From the NCBI GenBank assembly GCA_037951105.1, contig JBAMJV010005504.1, forward strand, positions 1 through 64,000: a stretch of DNA of 64,000 nucleotides, written 5' to 3'. Below the pieces are notes generated by a model, which was given only the letters and a program-made list of their open reading frames with translations, had not been told where the DNA came from and made no database searches. This document shows, piece by piece, positions 1-10,330 of the stretch; within the stretch, counting starts at the first letter, position 1, and every line of letters starts with the position of its first letter. The position numbers and the translations under genes were made by a program. The DNA comes from Echinarachnius parma. Its lineage: Eukaryota > Echinodermata > Echinoidea > Clypeasteroida > Echinarachniidae.

Positions 1-119
1 CACTGATTTTGTCAACAGTGTGCCTTCCTTTTGTTTGAAGATTAAAACGTGGCTTGAATGCATGACCACCTCACCCCTATTCAAGCCAAGGAAGGCAAAC
101 TGTTGACAAAATCAGTGCA
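1..119. mobile_element. Short hairpin MITE-like inverted repeat
   Basis: The first and last 19 bases are inverted copies (CACTGATTTTGTCAACAGT), and the inner parts GCCTTCCTT and GCTTGAAT also pair with the opposite arm. The whole stretch can fold into one imperfect hairpin. It starts at the window edge, so the left flank and any target duplication cannot be seen. Confidence 0.6.
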
Positions 120-351
120 TTTTGCAACATTTCACTTTTGACTTTGCCCTACATTTGGATGCAATGCACGTTCGATGATAACATATACATAGCAAATGTT
201 ATATCAATATAAAGGGGAGAATTCACGCTTTCTAATGATACCAAATCCATGAATGGTAATAGCGTATTAGAAAAGTTATTAATGCGCAAACCTCGATTGC
301 GGAACTTTTTGTGCGAAGTATATATATCTATTATTATTATTTATTATTTAT

Positions 352-570
352 CCTTCGGGTTTATGTCAACCACTAGGGCAATGATAATTAAGGGGTTTCA
401 AGGACGAGCACCGTACTAGGGTTTTCTATAGCTCAGTCGGTAAGAAGCACCGGTCTAGCATCCGGGAGGTCTCGGGTTCGAATCCCGTTGGAATCCCATT
501 TTCTTTGCCCTCTTTTAATCACGATTATATCTCTGGTCAGTTTCTTTATATGTTTGAATTAATAATAAGC
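352..570 (+). mobile_element. tRNA(Ala)-derived SINE-like copy, degraded
   Basis: Positions 419-497 resemble a tRNA with an A box (TAGCTCAGTCGG) and a B box (GGGTTCGAATCCC). Extra bases and a mismatched acceptor stem make a functional tRNA unlikely. The non-tRNA flanks, including the CTTCGGGTTTATGTCA and TTTGAATTAAT segments, also occur around the tandem pair at 45615-46099 in the opposite orientation. This marks an interspersed tRNA-derived repeat rather than a lone tRNA gene. Confidence 0.65.
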
Positions 571-614
571 TATGTTTACATATTATATTAGTACAGATAC
601 AGTTATTACATTAA

Positions 615-1136
615 AGGTATCGTTGAGTATTGGTACTTCCTGAAGTGCCCCCCCCCCCCCCCCCCCGATATTAATTGTAAGGGATTTGGTTGGTTTTAAT
701 TCCATTTGAAAGTTCATTGAAAAAAAAACATGTCAAATAAGAATCATTCCCATTCAAATGCTCTCATTGTTATAACATTTAATTTCCAAATATTTTATCA
801 ATACGATTCTCCGACAGGGGTAATTCTTACTTTTTCGAAAAATAAAAACAAAATGTTTATAGACTACTTTGAAAAAAGAATCTAAACAGGTTTTTAAAAA
901 GTTGTTCATGATATCGCTATTGAATCATTATTTTAAACAAAACATCAAATGCACAATTTTGTATGAAAGCGCCATCTTGAGTTGTAGCGGCTTTTTAAAT
1001 GATAACGGGGTTTTACTTAGTCGTTTGTAACTGTGTATACCTTTCGAGCATGGTGGAGTTATACATATTAGTTTGTACCGTAATGGTGCAGGTTTTGGTT
1101 ACTACAGTTAAGTTTTACCAATACTCAACTATCCCT
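615..1136. mobile_element. TTAA-flanked MITE (family 1, 'tattggt' variant)
   Basis: Terminal inverted repeats begin AGGTATCGTTGAGTATTGG and end CCAATACTCAACTATCCCT. They are flanked on both sides by TTAA (611-614 and 1137-1140), the piggyBac-type target duplication. A poly-C run lies at 648-666. No transposase is coded, so it is non-autonomous. The same family recurs at 4943, 15831, 18144, 49390, 50521 and 58083. Confidence 0.75.
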
Positions 1137-1140
1137 TTAA

Positions 1141-1837
1141 ATGTTTCAAAAATAACATACCCAGTGGTTCACTTGGAGCTATAGGGAAAGAAAGGATAGA
1201 TGAGAAAGAACACAATTTAATAAAAATGTACAAATTTGGAAACAAACGCAAGTTTACATGAATTTCTTTGCTTTTTTCATAATTTATACGGCACAATGTA
1301 TCCATCTATGCATTTACTAGTTTACATTTTTATTTATTCATTTATTTTCTAATTTCTAATTTTATATATTAATTAATTAATTAATTATTGTATTGTTTGT
1401 GTAATATATATATTTCAATAACTTTGAGACATTAACAAAAATCAATATACATTCAATGAAAACAACCATACATGTTTAACTTGATTACGAATGGTCATTT
1501 TGAAAATCTCATCAAAATCGGACACTTTACAAAGGCTCGGTAAGGTCACAAATCACAACAAATTCATATTGAATATTTTAATTGCATGGTATATGCGAGC
1601 TAATTGTATTAAGCTACAGTTACTCGGCCCGAAGGAGAAGACGTGAACAGGTCTGCAGGTGGTGACATGTTGGCAACATCTCAGCGGCATGCATAGAACT
1701 ATCAACTTACATTTCTGCATTTTGGATTTTACCACATAAGCCATTTTTTATACAATTCCATCGATATTTATCAATTAGTTTGGCCGAGATAGGTGTTTTC
1801 GATAACTTTCTCAATGCTGCATAATCAAAGTACTTAC
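1141..1837. other. Intronic or 3' region, nothing recognised
   Basis: AT-rich sequence with a short TTAA/ATTA run near 1365-1390. I found no EGF, SEA or transmembrane coding segment on either strand. Confidence 0.5.
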
Positions 1838-1873
1838 CTCCTTCTGTTGGACTACCTTCTGTCGAGACCGGTT
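1838..1873 (-). CDS. Possible small linker exon (Ser/Thr/Glu/Pro)
   Basis: Reading leftward, a TATTGCCTAG acceptor precedes 36 bases coding EPVSTEGSPTEG, followed by a perfect GTAAGT donor. Both ends are phase 1, so it would join in frame after the EGF exon at 4671-4814. A second good donor (GTAAGT at about 1707-1712) would extend the exon by about 42 residues of basic sequence with no membrane segment. It is short and unsupported by homology, so this is tentative. Confidence 0.35.
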
Positions 1874-2435
1874 CTAGGCAATATAAAAATGAGTGATGGA
1901 AGGTTACTTGAAATACATTAATCATCTTCACTTCTGATAGTCTGGATATAATATGTATTATAGCTCTAACTGCTCATTCCTTATTTCAGTTTATATCAGT
2001 TCAGTGCAATGTATTCCATCTCCAAGATTAGAAACCAATATCGATAGATAGGATAGATAGGCAAACAACACGTAACCAAAACGCGGTAAGTTTTCAAAAA
2101 AAATATGTTTCCTTACGGTTTTTTTTTTTAACGTTCTGTTTGCCTATTTCACTACACCGACGCAGACCAACTTTTAAAACTTGATATGATAGATATAAAT
2201 AGACATAGGCCTATATACTGGAGGCACACCTCTTTGTTTTTTTCTTCAAAAGTGTTCCCCTTATTGTTGTTATTGTTTTGTCCAAATGATAGGGGGGCAC
2301 AAGTCCACTCCCCATCGTGTCCCCCGTAGCTACGCCACAGGCGATATACAATAAAAATGTGTCATTACTGGTATGCCTCTAGTCTGCTTGTTAAGGTTTG
2401 GGGTACGATTGTTTTACTTGGAACACATATTCATT
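1874..2435. other. Intron with a G-rich repeat fragment
   Basis: Mostly unrecognised AT-rich sequence. Positions 2270-2340 hold a fragment with GGGGGGCAC and GTAGCTACGCCAC, related in style to the poly-G repeats found elsewhere in the window. Confidence 0.4.
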
Positions 2436-3480
2436 GGATCAAAAGAAAAAAAACAAATCATCCAAAGAGACACTCTGTATTTATTAGGCCTAATTCCATA
2501 ATGTATGCAAATTTATTCATGTAAATTGGATATACTATAAAAAAGGGTGTTTTAAATTCCTTGGATCAAAAGAAGAAAATTCATCCAAAGAAAACACTTT
2601 GTATCTATGTAATAGAATCAGGCCTATTTTTCATAATTTATGCAAATTTATTTATGGGAAAGGGACTATTTCTATGAAAATTGTGTATTTATTGAGATAT
2701 TTAAAGGAGAAAACATTTGAAAATAGATGACCTAGGGTATATCAAGGCCAGTGGATCAATTTGGCAGATTATCTGAACGGTTTGGTGACCGTCTAACTCC
2801 TCTAATTCAAAATGGCCACCGGCAAAATTCGCACATTTTGTGTTATTGTTGAACTCCATTTCTGTATGATATGTCTAGTAAAATCATCACTGGGATGTCA
2901 AAGCTAATTGTTGACTCATCCTGGGAACATACTAAGAAGATATTTCAAAAGAGACACACAATTCCTATATAAATTTGCCTCATTTGCATAATTAATGTAT
3001 AATGACACAGGCAGTGGCGTTGCGTGGTCGGACTGATTGGGGGGGGGGGGGGGGGGGGGGGCACACCTTATGTATTTTTTTTTTTCTTCAAATAATGTCC
3101 CTGTATGTTTTCTATTGTTTTTTCCAGATTATTGCGGGGGATACATTGCGGGAATGTATTATGATAATATCGTCTTCATTGAAATACTTGCATTGTAGTC
3201 ATTCCTGCGGCCGGCCACATTGGATTTGTGAGACAATATGACTGCCAATGCTGACAATAACCTGCTAAAGGTATTTGCTTACTTTGACTTACCCTAGTTC
3301 ATCAATCTGCATAAGTTAAAACATGAATTGTTTATATAAAGACTACAATTATAACATATCACATGTACTGTGTGTACTAATGCATACATTATGCAAATGT
3401 GTCTAATTTACATCGACAGAGTGTGTTTCTTTAAATGATTCTTCATAGTTTGTTCCAAGGATGGGTCCAAAATTGATTCA
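2436..3480. repeat. Degenerate direct and inverted repeat cluster
   Basis: Two diverged direct copies of about 115 bp (near 2436-2545 and 2556-2660) share GGATCAAAAGAA, ATCCAAAGA, CACT.TGTAT and ATGCAAATTTATT. A related stretch appears inverted near 3370-3470. A poly-G tract fills 3039-3061. It looks like an old, internally rearranged transposon fragment, with no coding capacity seen. Confidence 0.5.
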
Positions 3481-3508
3481 GTCATTCAGACATCCAAATA
3501 ATTGTTAA

Positions 3509-4156
3509 AGTGGCCGGGCAAACCAAACGAATGTTATCTTCTGTTCATCTATATTAGTGTACACATCAACTATTTGTAAACCATTTGACCCAAACATATT
3601 TTGTATATTATAAAACATTTTCGTAATGATTTGTCTTCATATGCTAAGCCCCCACTCCTGAAAACCTCTCCAGAGTTGAATTCTATTGTTGACTGGTTGT
3701 GACATCATCAGTCATTCACTACTCAGTTACACAGAAGTGAAGTTCACCCAAGCTGAGTGCTTACTCACAATAGCATCACATAGTTGAATAGAATACCAAC
3801 TCACACACATTCAATTTCAATAGCAGTTACAAAGTCAGAGGAAAAGCACTGTCTGAGCTATTGTATGGAGCCATGCAGGGCATGCTTTTGTGTGCATGTT
3901 CGTTTTGTACTTTCATCTTTTGTTAATCTCATGGTAGCTGACCAGTGATTGACAGATGATTTCACAACCAGTCAATAATATAATTCACTCTGGAGGTTTT
4001 TTTTAGGAGGTGGGGCTTAGCAACATGAAGAAAAATAAATGATAAAATGTAAACAAATATACAAAACAAATTTAGCTCAAACAGTTTACAAATATTGAAT
4101 GTGTACACTAATATAGATATACAGAAGTCAACATGCATTTGGTTTGCAAGGCCCCT
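3509..4156. mobile_element. Long-TIR MITE-like element
   Basis: The arms pair over about 200 bp: left GGCCGGGCAAACC pairs with right GGTTTGCAAGGCC, and TATTAGTGTACACAT pairs with ATGTGTACACTAATA. CTAAGCCCCCACTCC pairs with the later GGAGGTGGGGCTTAG. The left flank is TTAA and the right flank TTAG, perhaps a decayed TTAA duplication. No open frame for a transposase. Confidence 0.7.
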
Positions 4157-4517
4157 TTAGAATATACACATCACACATGTTTGTACCATGATTAGTTCAA
4201 AAGTAAGACAAAATATACGAGAACAAAATACCAGATTTCTTGAATCGAAAAACTGGCCTGTGTGTGTAATAACATCATATAATCCTCACCACTATGATAA
4301 TCATTATTCTTACCAAAAGTAAATAAATCTTACTATTTTGGTTATTTCATACGGCGCCACTTTGTCATTTGCTATAACAATTTACAGAAAGTAATTTTAC
4401 TACGCTACCCAATCTCAAAGCTGTACATAGTACACATACACAATCAAGATAAAGCGACTTACCAGTTGGTTAAGTTCGAGCTAAAAGGAAGAACTGAATA
4501 TATATGTTCGTTTCGAT

Positions 4518-4602
4518 TGTCATTATTATTACTATTATTATTATGATTATCACTATTATCATTAGTATCATCATGATATTATCATCAGCAATATAAAAAT
4601 CA
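4518..4602. repeat. ATT/ATC trinucleotide-rich microsatellite
   Basis: Imperfect run of ATT, ATC and ATG triplets just downstream (in gene direction) of the last EGF-like exon. Confidence 0.7.
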
Positions 4603-4670
4603 TTATTCCTATCAAAAGTATAGTATTACCATGTTAAATACCGCAATAAACTTATTGTCAGTAAACATAC

Positions 4671-4814
4671 CTTCGCACACCCGGCCTGGACGCGTCCCTG
4701 GATAAGGATCATCATAACCTTCATTACACGCACATGTAAACCCATCTGCGCCCAAATCGGTGCATTCTGCGTACTCACTACAGTCATCGAGCTCCGTACT
4801 GCAATAGTCCAACG
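4671..4814 (-). CDS. EGF-like exon C-terminal to the SEA domain
   Basis: A CCAACAG acceptor and a GTATGT donor bound a 144-bp phase 1/1 exon of 47 full codons. The product starts LDYCSTELDDCSEYAEC and contains TCAC, then GRVCE: six cysteines in EGF order with a long loop between cysteines 5 and 6 (YDDPYPGTRPGRV). It follows the SEA domain directly in frame (the split codon reads CCG, Pro). A SEA module followed by an EGF module near the C-terminus is the layout of membrane mucins, which supports an extracellular juxtamembrane position. Confidence 0.85.
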
Positions 4815-4889
4815 CTGTTGGAAAGCAATTTAAATTGATTTTGTTAATAATAACAATGAGTAAATCTGTGAAGTTTCCTTTCCACTACT

Positions 4890-4937
4890 GGTCATCAAGC
4901 TGCTTACTGCAATAGTCCAACGCTGATGGAAAGCAAT
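4890..4937 (-). pseudogene. Partial duplicate of the 5' end of the 4671-4814 exon
   Basis: This stretch repeats the acceptor and first codons of the neighbouring exon (CAATAGTCCAACGCTG then GGAAAGCAATTT) with a few changes. It stops before the rest of the module, so it cannot code a domain. Confidence 0.6.
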
Positions 4938-4942
4938 TTTAA

Positions 4943-5780
4943 GGGATAGTTGAGTTTCGGTACAAAGAGTACCGTTTTGGTCAAACTGAATATTAGTAAC
5001 CAAAACCTGTCCCGTTACATTACAAACTACATGTAATAGTTTTAAAGGGGAATTAACCCTTATCCTTTTGACTTACTGGATGTGATGAGAGTATAACTAC
5101 TATCATTGCTAGTCACTTATTTCCTCATGAATATACCCGATTACAAAAATAATCAATATTTTATGGACCACTGTCGTCTGCTTTCAATGCCCATAGGAGG
5201 CGGCCATTTCTTCAACTACTCGCGGTGAAATGACGTGGCAGGCGGAGAACACAATAGCATTATCGTAACCCGCTATTGTGTTCTCCGCCTGACACGTCAT
5301 TTCACCGCGAGAAGTTGAAGAAATGGCCGCCTCCTGTTGGCATTGAAAGCAGACGACAGTGGGCCATAAAATATTTATTATTTTCATTATTGGGAATATT
5401 CATGAGGAAATAAGTGACTAGAAATGACAAGAGTTATGCTCTCATCACATCCAGTAAGTCAAAAGGCTAGGAGTTCCTTCCCCTTTAACTCTACCATGCC
5501 CGAAACGAAAGGTATACAAAATTCCAGACGACTAGGTAAAAAGCCTGCTTTAATTTTAAAAAGAGCTGTTAAAACACAAGATGCGCATTGGTTTCAACCA
5601 TTTTTTAAATATCAAATTAAGCATGTTATTTTGATAAAATAATGATTAGATAGAGAGTTCATCAACAACTACATGTATTTAAGAATAAAACCCCCTTTCG
5701 TAATTTTGTTTAAAGGTGTAAGCATTTTATATTTTTTACAATTTCTAGTTCAAAGTTACCGAATTATTGCGGCCCGCAAT
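4943..5780. mobile_element. TTAA MITE (family 1) carrying a nested insertion
   Basis: The left end GGGATAGTTGAGTTTCGG follows TTAA at 4939-4942 and matches family 1 termini. The interior resumes after the nested palindrome at 5046-5484. The right terminus is not clean: the sequence near 5770-5780 appears shortened compared with the parallel copy that ends near 7435 with CCAAAACTTATCTATCCCT. Confidence 0.6.
5046..5484. mobile_element. Near-perfect palindromic TTAA MITE nested in a family 1 MITE
   Basis: A 439-bp element is flanked by TTAA (5042-5045 and 5485-5488). Its two arms are inverted copies over almost the whole length (for example GGAGGCGGCCATTTCTTCAA against the mirrored TTGAAGAAATGGCCGCCTCC), meeting near 5265. 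Ends read AGGGGAA and TTCCCCT. Opposite-strand open frames here are only products of the palindrome. Confidence 0.8.
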
Positions 5781-6129
5781 AATTCCCTTCTAATGGATTG
5801 TATTATAATGACTACAATTAGTAAATCTATGCAATTTTTGCATTCACTAAACATTTATACAGCTCGATCCCTTCTGCAATAGTTCAAGCAGTGCTGTAAG
5901 TGTTCGGACTAATGAAATTACATGCTTGCACAAAAAAGACGACATTGAATCACTGCAACTTAATATCCAACTAGGAAAAATAAAGGGAATTGATGTACAA
6001 CTCTGCTAACATTGTCGTAGACTAGTAATACTAAACATTGTGTTACAAACCGATGATTTGCTTTAACAAAAAAACATATTTCCCACTCAGTTCCCCTTTT
6101 CATGGATATTCCGCCCATAGCTAATTCAA
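5487..6129. repeat. Direct duplication, copy 1 (flanks SEA exon)
   Basis: This stretch matches 7056-7775 nearly base for base, from ACTCTACCATGCCCGAAA to CCGCCCATAGCTAATTCAA. The second copy contains about 80 additional bases near 7340-7435. The two copies sit on either side of the second SEA exon. Confidence 0.8.
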
Positions 6130-6218
6130 TAATGAATTTAAACATTTTAGATTTATGATCTCTAGAAAAAAGGACTGGATGGCCCAAACTTGTATTTCTG
6201 ACAAGGTGCCAGACTTAC

Positions 6219-6432
6219 GTTCAACAATCAAAGAACTTTCTTCAAATGTGAAGTTTCTGAAGGCTCCGTTCGTATCATTATATTCTTGTTGAACAGCGTC
6301 CTTTATCGATGAAGCCGTCTCATCTGAGGTCCCAATGAAAATGAGGGCGTAGTTCACGATGATGCTCCCCGGGCTGAATGCAGTCACCTTGCATCGCAGA
6401 TAGTCTAGGTGTCCGCTATAAATCTCGTCAAG
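6219..6432 (-). CDS. SEA domain exon, C-terminal part with G-S autoproteolysis motif
   Basis: A GATGAACAG acceptor and a GTAAGT donor bound 71 codons plus one base (phase 0 in, phase 1 out). The product includes LDYLRCKVTAFSPGSIIVNY. The hydrophobic strand followed by F.PGSIIV matches the core of SEA domains, where known members self-cleave between Gly and Ser of GSVVV-like motifs. The following DETASSIKDAVQQEY segment fits the family's second helix. The frame joins 8382-8509 exactly. It likely sits in the extracellular stem of a surface protein; cleavage is inferred from the motif only. Confidence 0.85.
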
Positions 6433-7055
6433 CTGTTCATCGAAAATGGAAAATAATGTGGCGTTTTTTATTACCGGTAATCGCGAGTTTTTGAACAAGG
6501 CAATATTCGGGGAGGGGGTTGCTCAAATTCGTACAAAGACGTCTTTATGGCCAAGTCATTTCAATTGGGGTCTTGGGGAAATATATGATCAACATCACTC
6601 AATTAATCGGACAAAAAATTGTAATTTTGTTAATTTATTTTCAAAATTTATGTTTACCCTTCGTTTAGAGTTCAACGTATGTTTTGTAGTATGCATTTAT
6701 ACATAACATATCATGATTTGGAGGAATGGAAAAATGTGACTATGAAGTAAAAAGTAAATATGGGAATATTTGTGTACCATACCATCTTGGGTATCATTGT
6801 CCTTTAATAATTTATGACGTGTTATTGTTTTTAGAAGGGATAACTTTGACTGAATCGACCAATGACCAAACTTACTGTATTGCAACTTTTCAGTATAGTG
6901 ATTTGCCGTCCTACTCTTTAAACTTTAAGGAACGCATATGACGACGCGTCAGCACTGTATACTTGGTCGTGTGACATTCACTCGTGACGTCAGACTAGTA
7001 CAGTTCAAGTCCAACTCACACAGAACCGACTGGTCCTTAGTACGCGTTGCCTCAG
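6433..7055. other. Intron between the two SEA exons, left part
   Basis: No other coding signal. The open frames here on either strand lack any recognisable domain and cross the intron/exon border. Confidence 0.5.
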
Positions 7056-7775
7056 AACTCTACCATGCCCGAAAGGAAAGGTATACAAAATTCCAGACGA
7101 CTAGGTAAAAAGCCTGCTTTAATTTTAAAAAGAGCTGTTAAAACACAAGATGCGCATTGGTTTCAACCATTTTTTATATCAAATTAAGCATGCTATTTTG
7201 TTAAAATAATGATTAGATAGAGAGTTCATCAACAACTACATGTATTTTAAAATAAAAACCCCTTTCGTAATTTTGTTTAAAGGTGTAAGCATTTTATACT
7301 TTTTACAATTGCTAGTTCAAAGTTACCGAATTATTGCGGGGCCCCACAATAATTACAAATATTATTATTATCATTATTATATAATCAAAACATTATCTCT
7401 TGTAGCGCCCTCTATACCAAAACTTATCTATCCCTTCAAATGGATTGTATATAATGACTACAATTAGTAAATCTATGCAATTTTTGCATTCACTAAACAT
7501 TTATACAGCTCGATCCCTTCTGCAATAGTTCAAGCAGTGCTGTAAGTGTTCGGACTAATGAAATTACATGCTTGCACAAAAAAGACGACATTGAATCACT
7601 GCAACTTAACATCCAACTAGGAAAAATTAAGGCAATTGATGTACAACTCTGCTAACATTGTCGTAGACTAGTAATACTAAACATTGTGTTACAAACCGAT
7701 GATTTGCTTTAACAAAAAAACATATTTCCCACTCAGTTCCCCTTTTCATGGATATTCCGCCCATAGCTAATTCAA
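7056..7775. repeat. Direct duplication, copy 2, with a family 1 TTAA MITE
   Basis: Second copy of the stretch at 5487-6129. It keeps the family 1 MITE right end near 7435 (CCAAAACTTATCTATCCCT, then TCAA), so the element was there before the duplication and was shortened in copy 1. Confidence 0.75.
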
Positions 7776-8133
7776 ATCAAATTTGAATTTTAGCGGTTCC
7801 GTCATACCTTGTTGTATATATTCGTATTAACAATAAAACATGGGACAGATTTCGGTTTTTCAAATATCCCTTTCGTTACAAAGATATGTACGATTGTGTT
7901 CAGAGTGTTCAGATAATAAAATATCCGTTGGAGTTTTGAAACCGTGTACAAATTAAGTGAGTGCAGTGAGTTAGTGCATATCACTTAACATTTTCGCTCA
8001 TTACTCGGCCATGCAACGTCCATTTTAGTTGAAATTTTCACACAATACCCTGTGGACATATCAGTAACAACAATATACATTGCATCAACCATTCATCACT
8101 TTTTGCACATGTCAACAAAGTTACTAGATCCCT
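7776..8133. mobile_element. TTAA MITE family 2, truncated copy
   Basis: Matches, in opposite orientation, the complete copy at 9489-9860, including GCACATGTCAACAAAGTTAC and the end TAGATCCCTTTAA. The left terminus is missing. Confidence 0.65.
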
Positions 8134-8381
8134 TTAAGGACAGGTTGAAATATGATTTGTTTCAAACAGCATTTAGGTAGACATTCTTTCTTCCCTTCAT
8201 TCTTGTTTGTTTCATTATTATAAACTATCTTTTCCAATGAGCTTTGAGCACCTTATTAGGTAGATATTGCGCAATATAAATATTCAATATTATTATTTTT
8301 TTAAATAGTTAAATGATAATATAACTACGTAATGAGCAGGCCTATATAAATGATATGATGAACAAAATTTGCTAGGCTTAC

Positions 8382-8509
8382 CGGCGCGCAGACACCAATC
8401 TCCAGCTCTTTAAACGCGTCAGATTCGGGGTCGTTCAACTCCTCCGTGAAATTCATCTCCTTTCCATTTTTTTCGGTGAATTTAATCGATACCTCCACTG
8501 CCTTTGTTT
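8382..8509 (-). CDS. SEA domain exon, N-terminal part
   Basis: A TTAAATAG acceptor and a GTAAGC donor bound 128 bp (phase 1 in, phase 0 out). The product reads TKAVEVSIKF, then MNFTEELNDPESDAFKELE. Alternating hydrophobic strand, L.D..S..F..LE helix and the join to the next exon match the first half of a SEA fold. Together the two exons give about 113 residues, the usual SEA length. One potential N-glycosylation site (NFT) is present. Confidence 0.85.
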
Positions 8510-8575
8510 CTATTTAACATAAATATGTATAGTGAAATTATAAAGTAAGACTTAAAAACGAAATAATATACACGC

Positions 8576-8696
8576 ATGAAACATCATATCTGAACGTGCG
8601 CTAACACAAGTGGGTTACGTAACCGATGCTGTTGAATCAATCTGCTATGTCAGTAGTTACCCACTTTTGATAGTGTAAGGCCAGGTGATGTTTCAT
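8576..8696. mobile_element. Short hairpin MITE-like repeat
   Basis: ATGAAACATCA and TGATGTTTCAT lie at the ends as inverted copies. Inner AGTGGGTTACGTAAC pairs with GTAGTTACCCACT. About 120 bp in all, with no coding. Confidence 0.6.
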
Positions 8697-9107
8697 ATTG
8701 TACAGTGTTTAGTCTAAACAAAAAGTGGTTTCAAAAGCATTGCTTATTTCCATTATATAAATGTTATTCAAGAGGATATGTACGACTAGAACAGCAAGCG
8801 AAATGACAGCGTTTGGCTCCCCTTTACTTTCCAACATAAGTACATAAAGCATGTGTCACTACAGAAACTACTTGCACTAAAAAAGCAAGACGTCGCCTAG
8901 TGATTAAGGCGACGAAGTAATATAATCATCCAATGTGAAGGATCCGAGTATACATTATTTAGTATTTTACTCTTAAAAAAAAAACGTTTAATGTCAGAAG
9001 ATATACTTTTCAAAGGGTAAATATCTTAAAATCATTTTTAACAATTACATGTTTGTTCGTTTGTTTGTTTGTACGTTATTATTTAGAGAATAAATCATTT
9101 CGCCAAC
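8697..9107. other. Intron, nothing recognised
   Basis: AT-rich sequence between the SEA exon and the Thr/Pro-Cys exon, with a small inverted repeat near 8890-8915 (GACGTCGCCT and AGGCGACGA). No exon signals seen. Confidence 0.4.
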
Positions 9108-9218
9108 CTTCGCAATTCCCTTCACCATTTCTGTAGAGTCCTGGGCGACAGTCGCATTCGCCAGTGTCAGGATTCCGGATCTCCATTTCCTCGTTACACG
9201 GCGGACGAGTTGTTGTTT
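9108..9218 (-). CDS. Thr/Pro linker and four-cysteine exon before the SEA domain
   Basis: A CTTCCCCAG acceptor and a weak GTTGGC donor bound 111 bp, phase 1/1. The product is TTTRPPCNEEMEIRNPDTGE followed by CDCRPGLYRNGEGNCE. Four cysteines and the CDCRPGLYRNG segment look like an EGF-related half module of the kind found next to SEA domains in mucin-like proteins. TTTRPP suggests a short O-glycosylated linker. It joins the SEA exon in frame (split codon GAA). The weak donor is the main doubt. Confidence 0.75.
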
Positions 9219-9263
9219 CTGGGGAAGAAGAGAAAGAGTAGCACGAAATGTAAATGTACGAAT

Positions 9264-9475
9264 TAGGCCGCCCCCCCAATCCAAAAAGTGTGGGGGGGAG
9301 GGGGGGGGGGGCAAAACGCGTTTTTTCCCCCAAAAAAGCCCCCCCCCCCTTACAAAAAAAAAGAAAAAAAAGAAAAGAAAGAAAGAAAGAAAGAAAAAGG
9401 AAAATGATATGTTCGCCCCCCAATATTTTCATTGGGGGGCGACTGCCCCCCCTGCCCCCCAGGATCGACACCCCT
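9264..9475. repeat. Poly-G/poly-C repeat block
   Basis: Long G and C runs alternate with A-rich and GAAA-repeat sequence, ending CCCCCCAGGATCGACACCCCTGC. Such G/C-run blocks recur at 10370-10960, 51636-51890 and 57460-57890. Run lengths in these tracts are the least reliable bases in the window. Confidence 0.6.
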
Positions 9476-9488
9476 GCCTTACCCTTAA

Positions 9489-9860
9489 AGGGATCTAGTA
9501 ACTTTGTTGACATGTGCAAACAGTGATGAATGGTTGGTACAATGTATATTGTTGTTATCTGATATGGGTGCTGTGTGAAAATTTCAAGTTAAATGGACGT
9601 TATATGGCCGAGTAATGAGCAAAAATGGAAAGTGATTTTCATTAACTCATTGCACTCACTTTGTACACGGTTTCGACGATCCTGTGGATAATTTAACATC
9701 TGAACACTTCAATCGTAAATAGCTTTTAAAGGAAAGTGAAATTCGAAAAAACCGAAACCGGTCCAATGATTTTTATGTTAATACGAGTACAACAGGGTAT
9801 AAAGGAACCGCTAGAATTCTAATTGGATTTTGAGGATTTGGACAATGTTACTAAGTCCCT
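9489..9860. mobile_element. TTAA MITE family 2, complete copy
   Basis: Inverted termini AGGGATCTAGTAACTTTGT and ACAATGTTACTAAGTCCCT are flanked by TTAA at 9485-9488 and 9861-9864. No open frame. Other copies lie at 7776, 52411 and 58755. Confidence 0.75.
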
Positions 9861-9864
9861 TTAA

Positions 9865-10330
9865 CCGTGATACTATACTAAATATTATTAAATTGATAAA
9901 GCGCTTAATACAGGGTTTCTAAGCGCTGGCTGTAGCATTACTATTACACTTGGTAACCAGGTATATACAGTTCAAACCCGTGCAATTATCTTGTAAACCC
10001 TCTCAACTCCCAGAGGAGCATATTAGCCCGAGCATGCCAAGGGCGCTACCGAACCTGTTGGAGCATGGGTTGACCTACCTGACTGGGGTTCAGTCCGTTG
10101 TCGTTCGGTTGTCCTTATGGAAGGCAGTGACGTAGACGTCATCATAACTGTTGAAGGAAACAAGAATGTATAACAAAAAGCTATCTCTGTGTAGAAAGAC
10201 CGATTTTCACACATCACAAATGTCCCCGAATAATATATCAACCATTACATCATTTTGTTTGTCGTAATTTGTTATTGTAGTAGTTAAAATTAAACAAAAA
10301 TAATTGTATGTAAATAATAATTACACCAGA
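9865..10330. other. Intron, nothing recognised
   Basis: No exon or repeat signal that I can support. The small open frames on both strands overlap each other and show no domain. Confidence 0.4.

Noticed and set aside
5184-5387. Minus-strand open frame at the MITE centre
   Set aside because: Its two halves are inverted copies of one another because of the palindrome; not a gene.
9045-9526. Pro/Lys-rich open frames around 9250-9520
   Set aside because: They come from G, C and GAAA runs. Only 9108-9218 has exon borders and a recognisable module.
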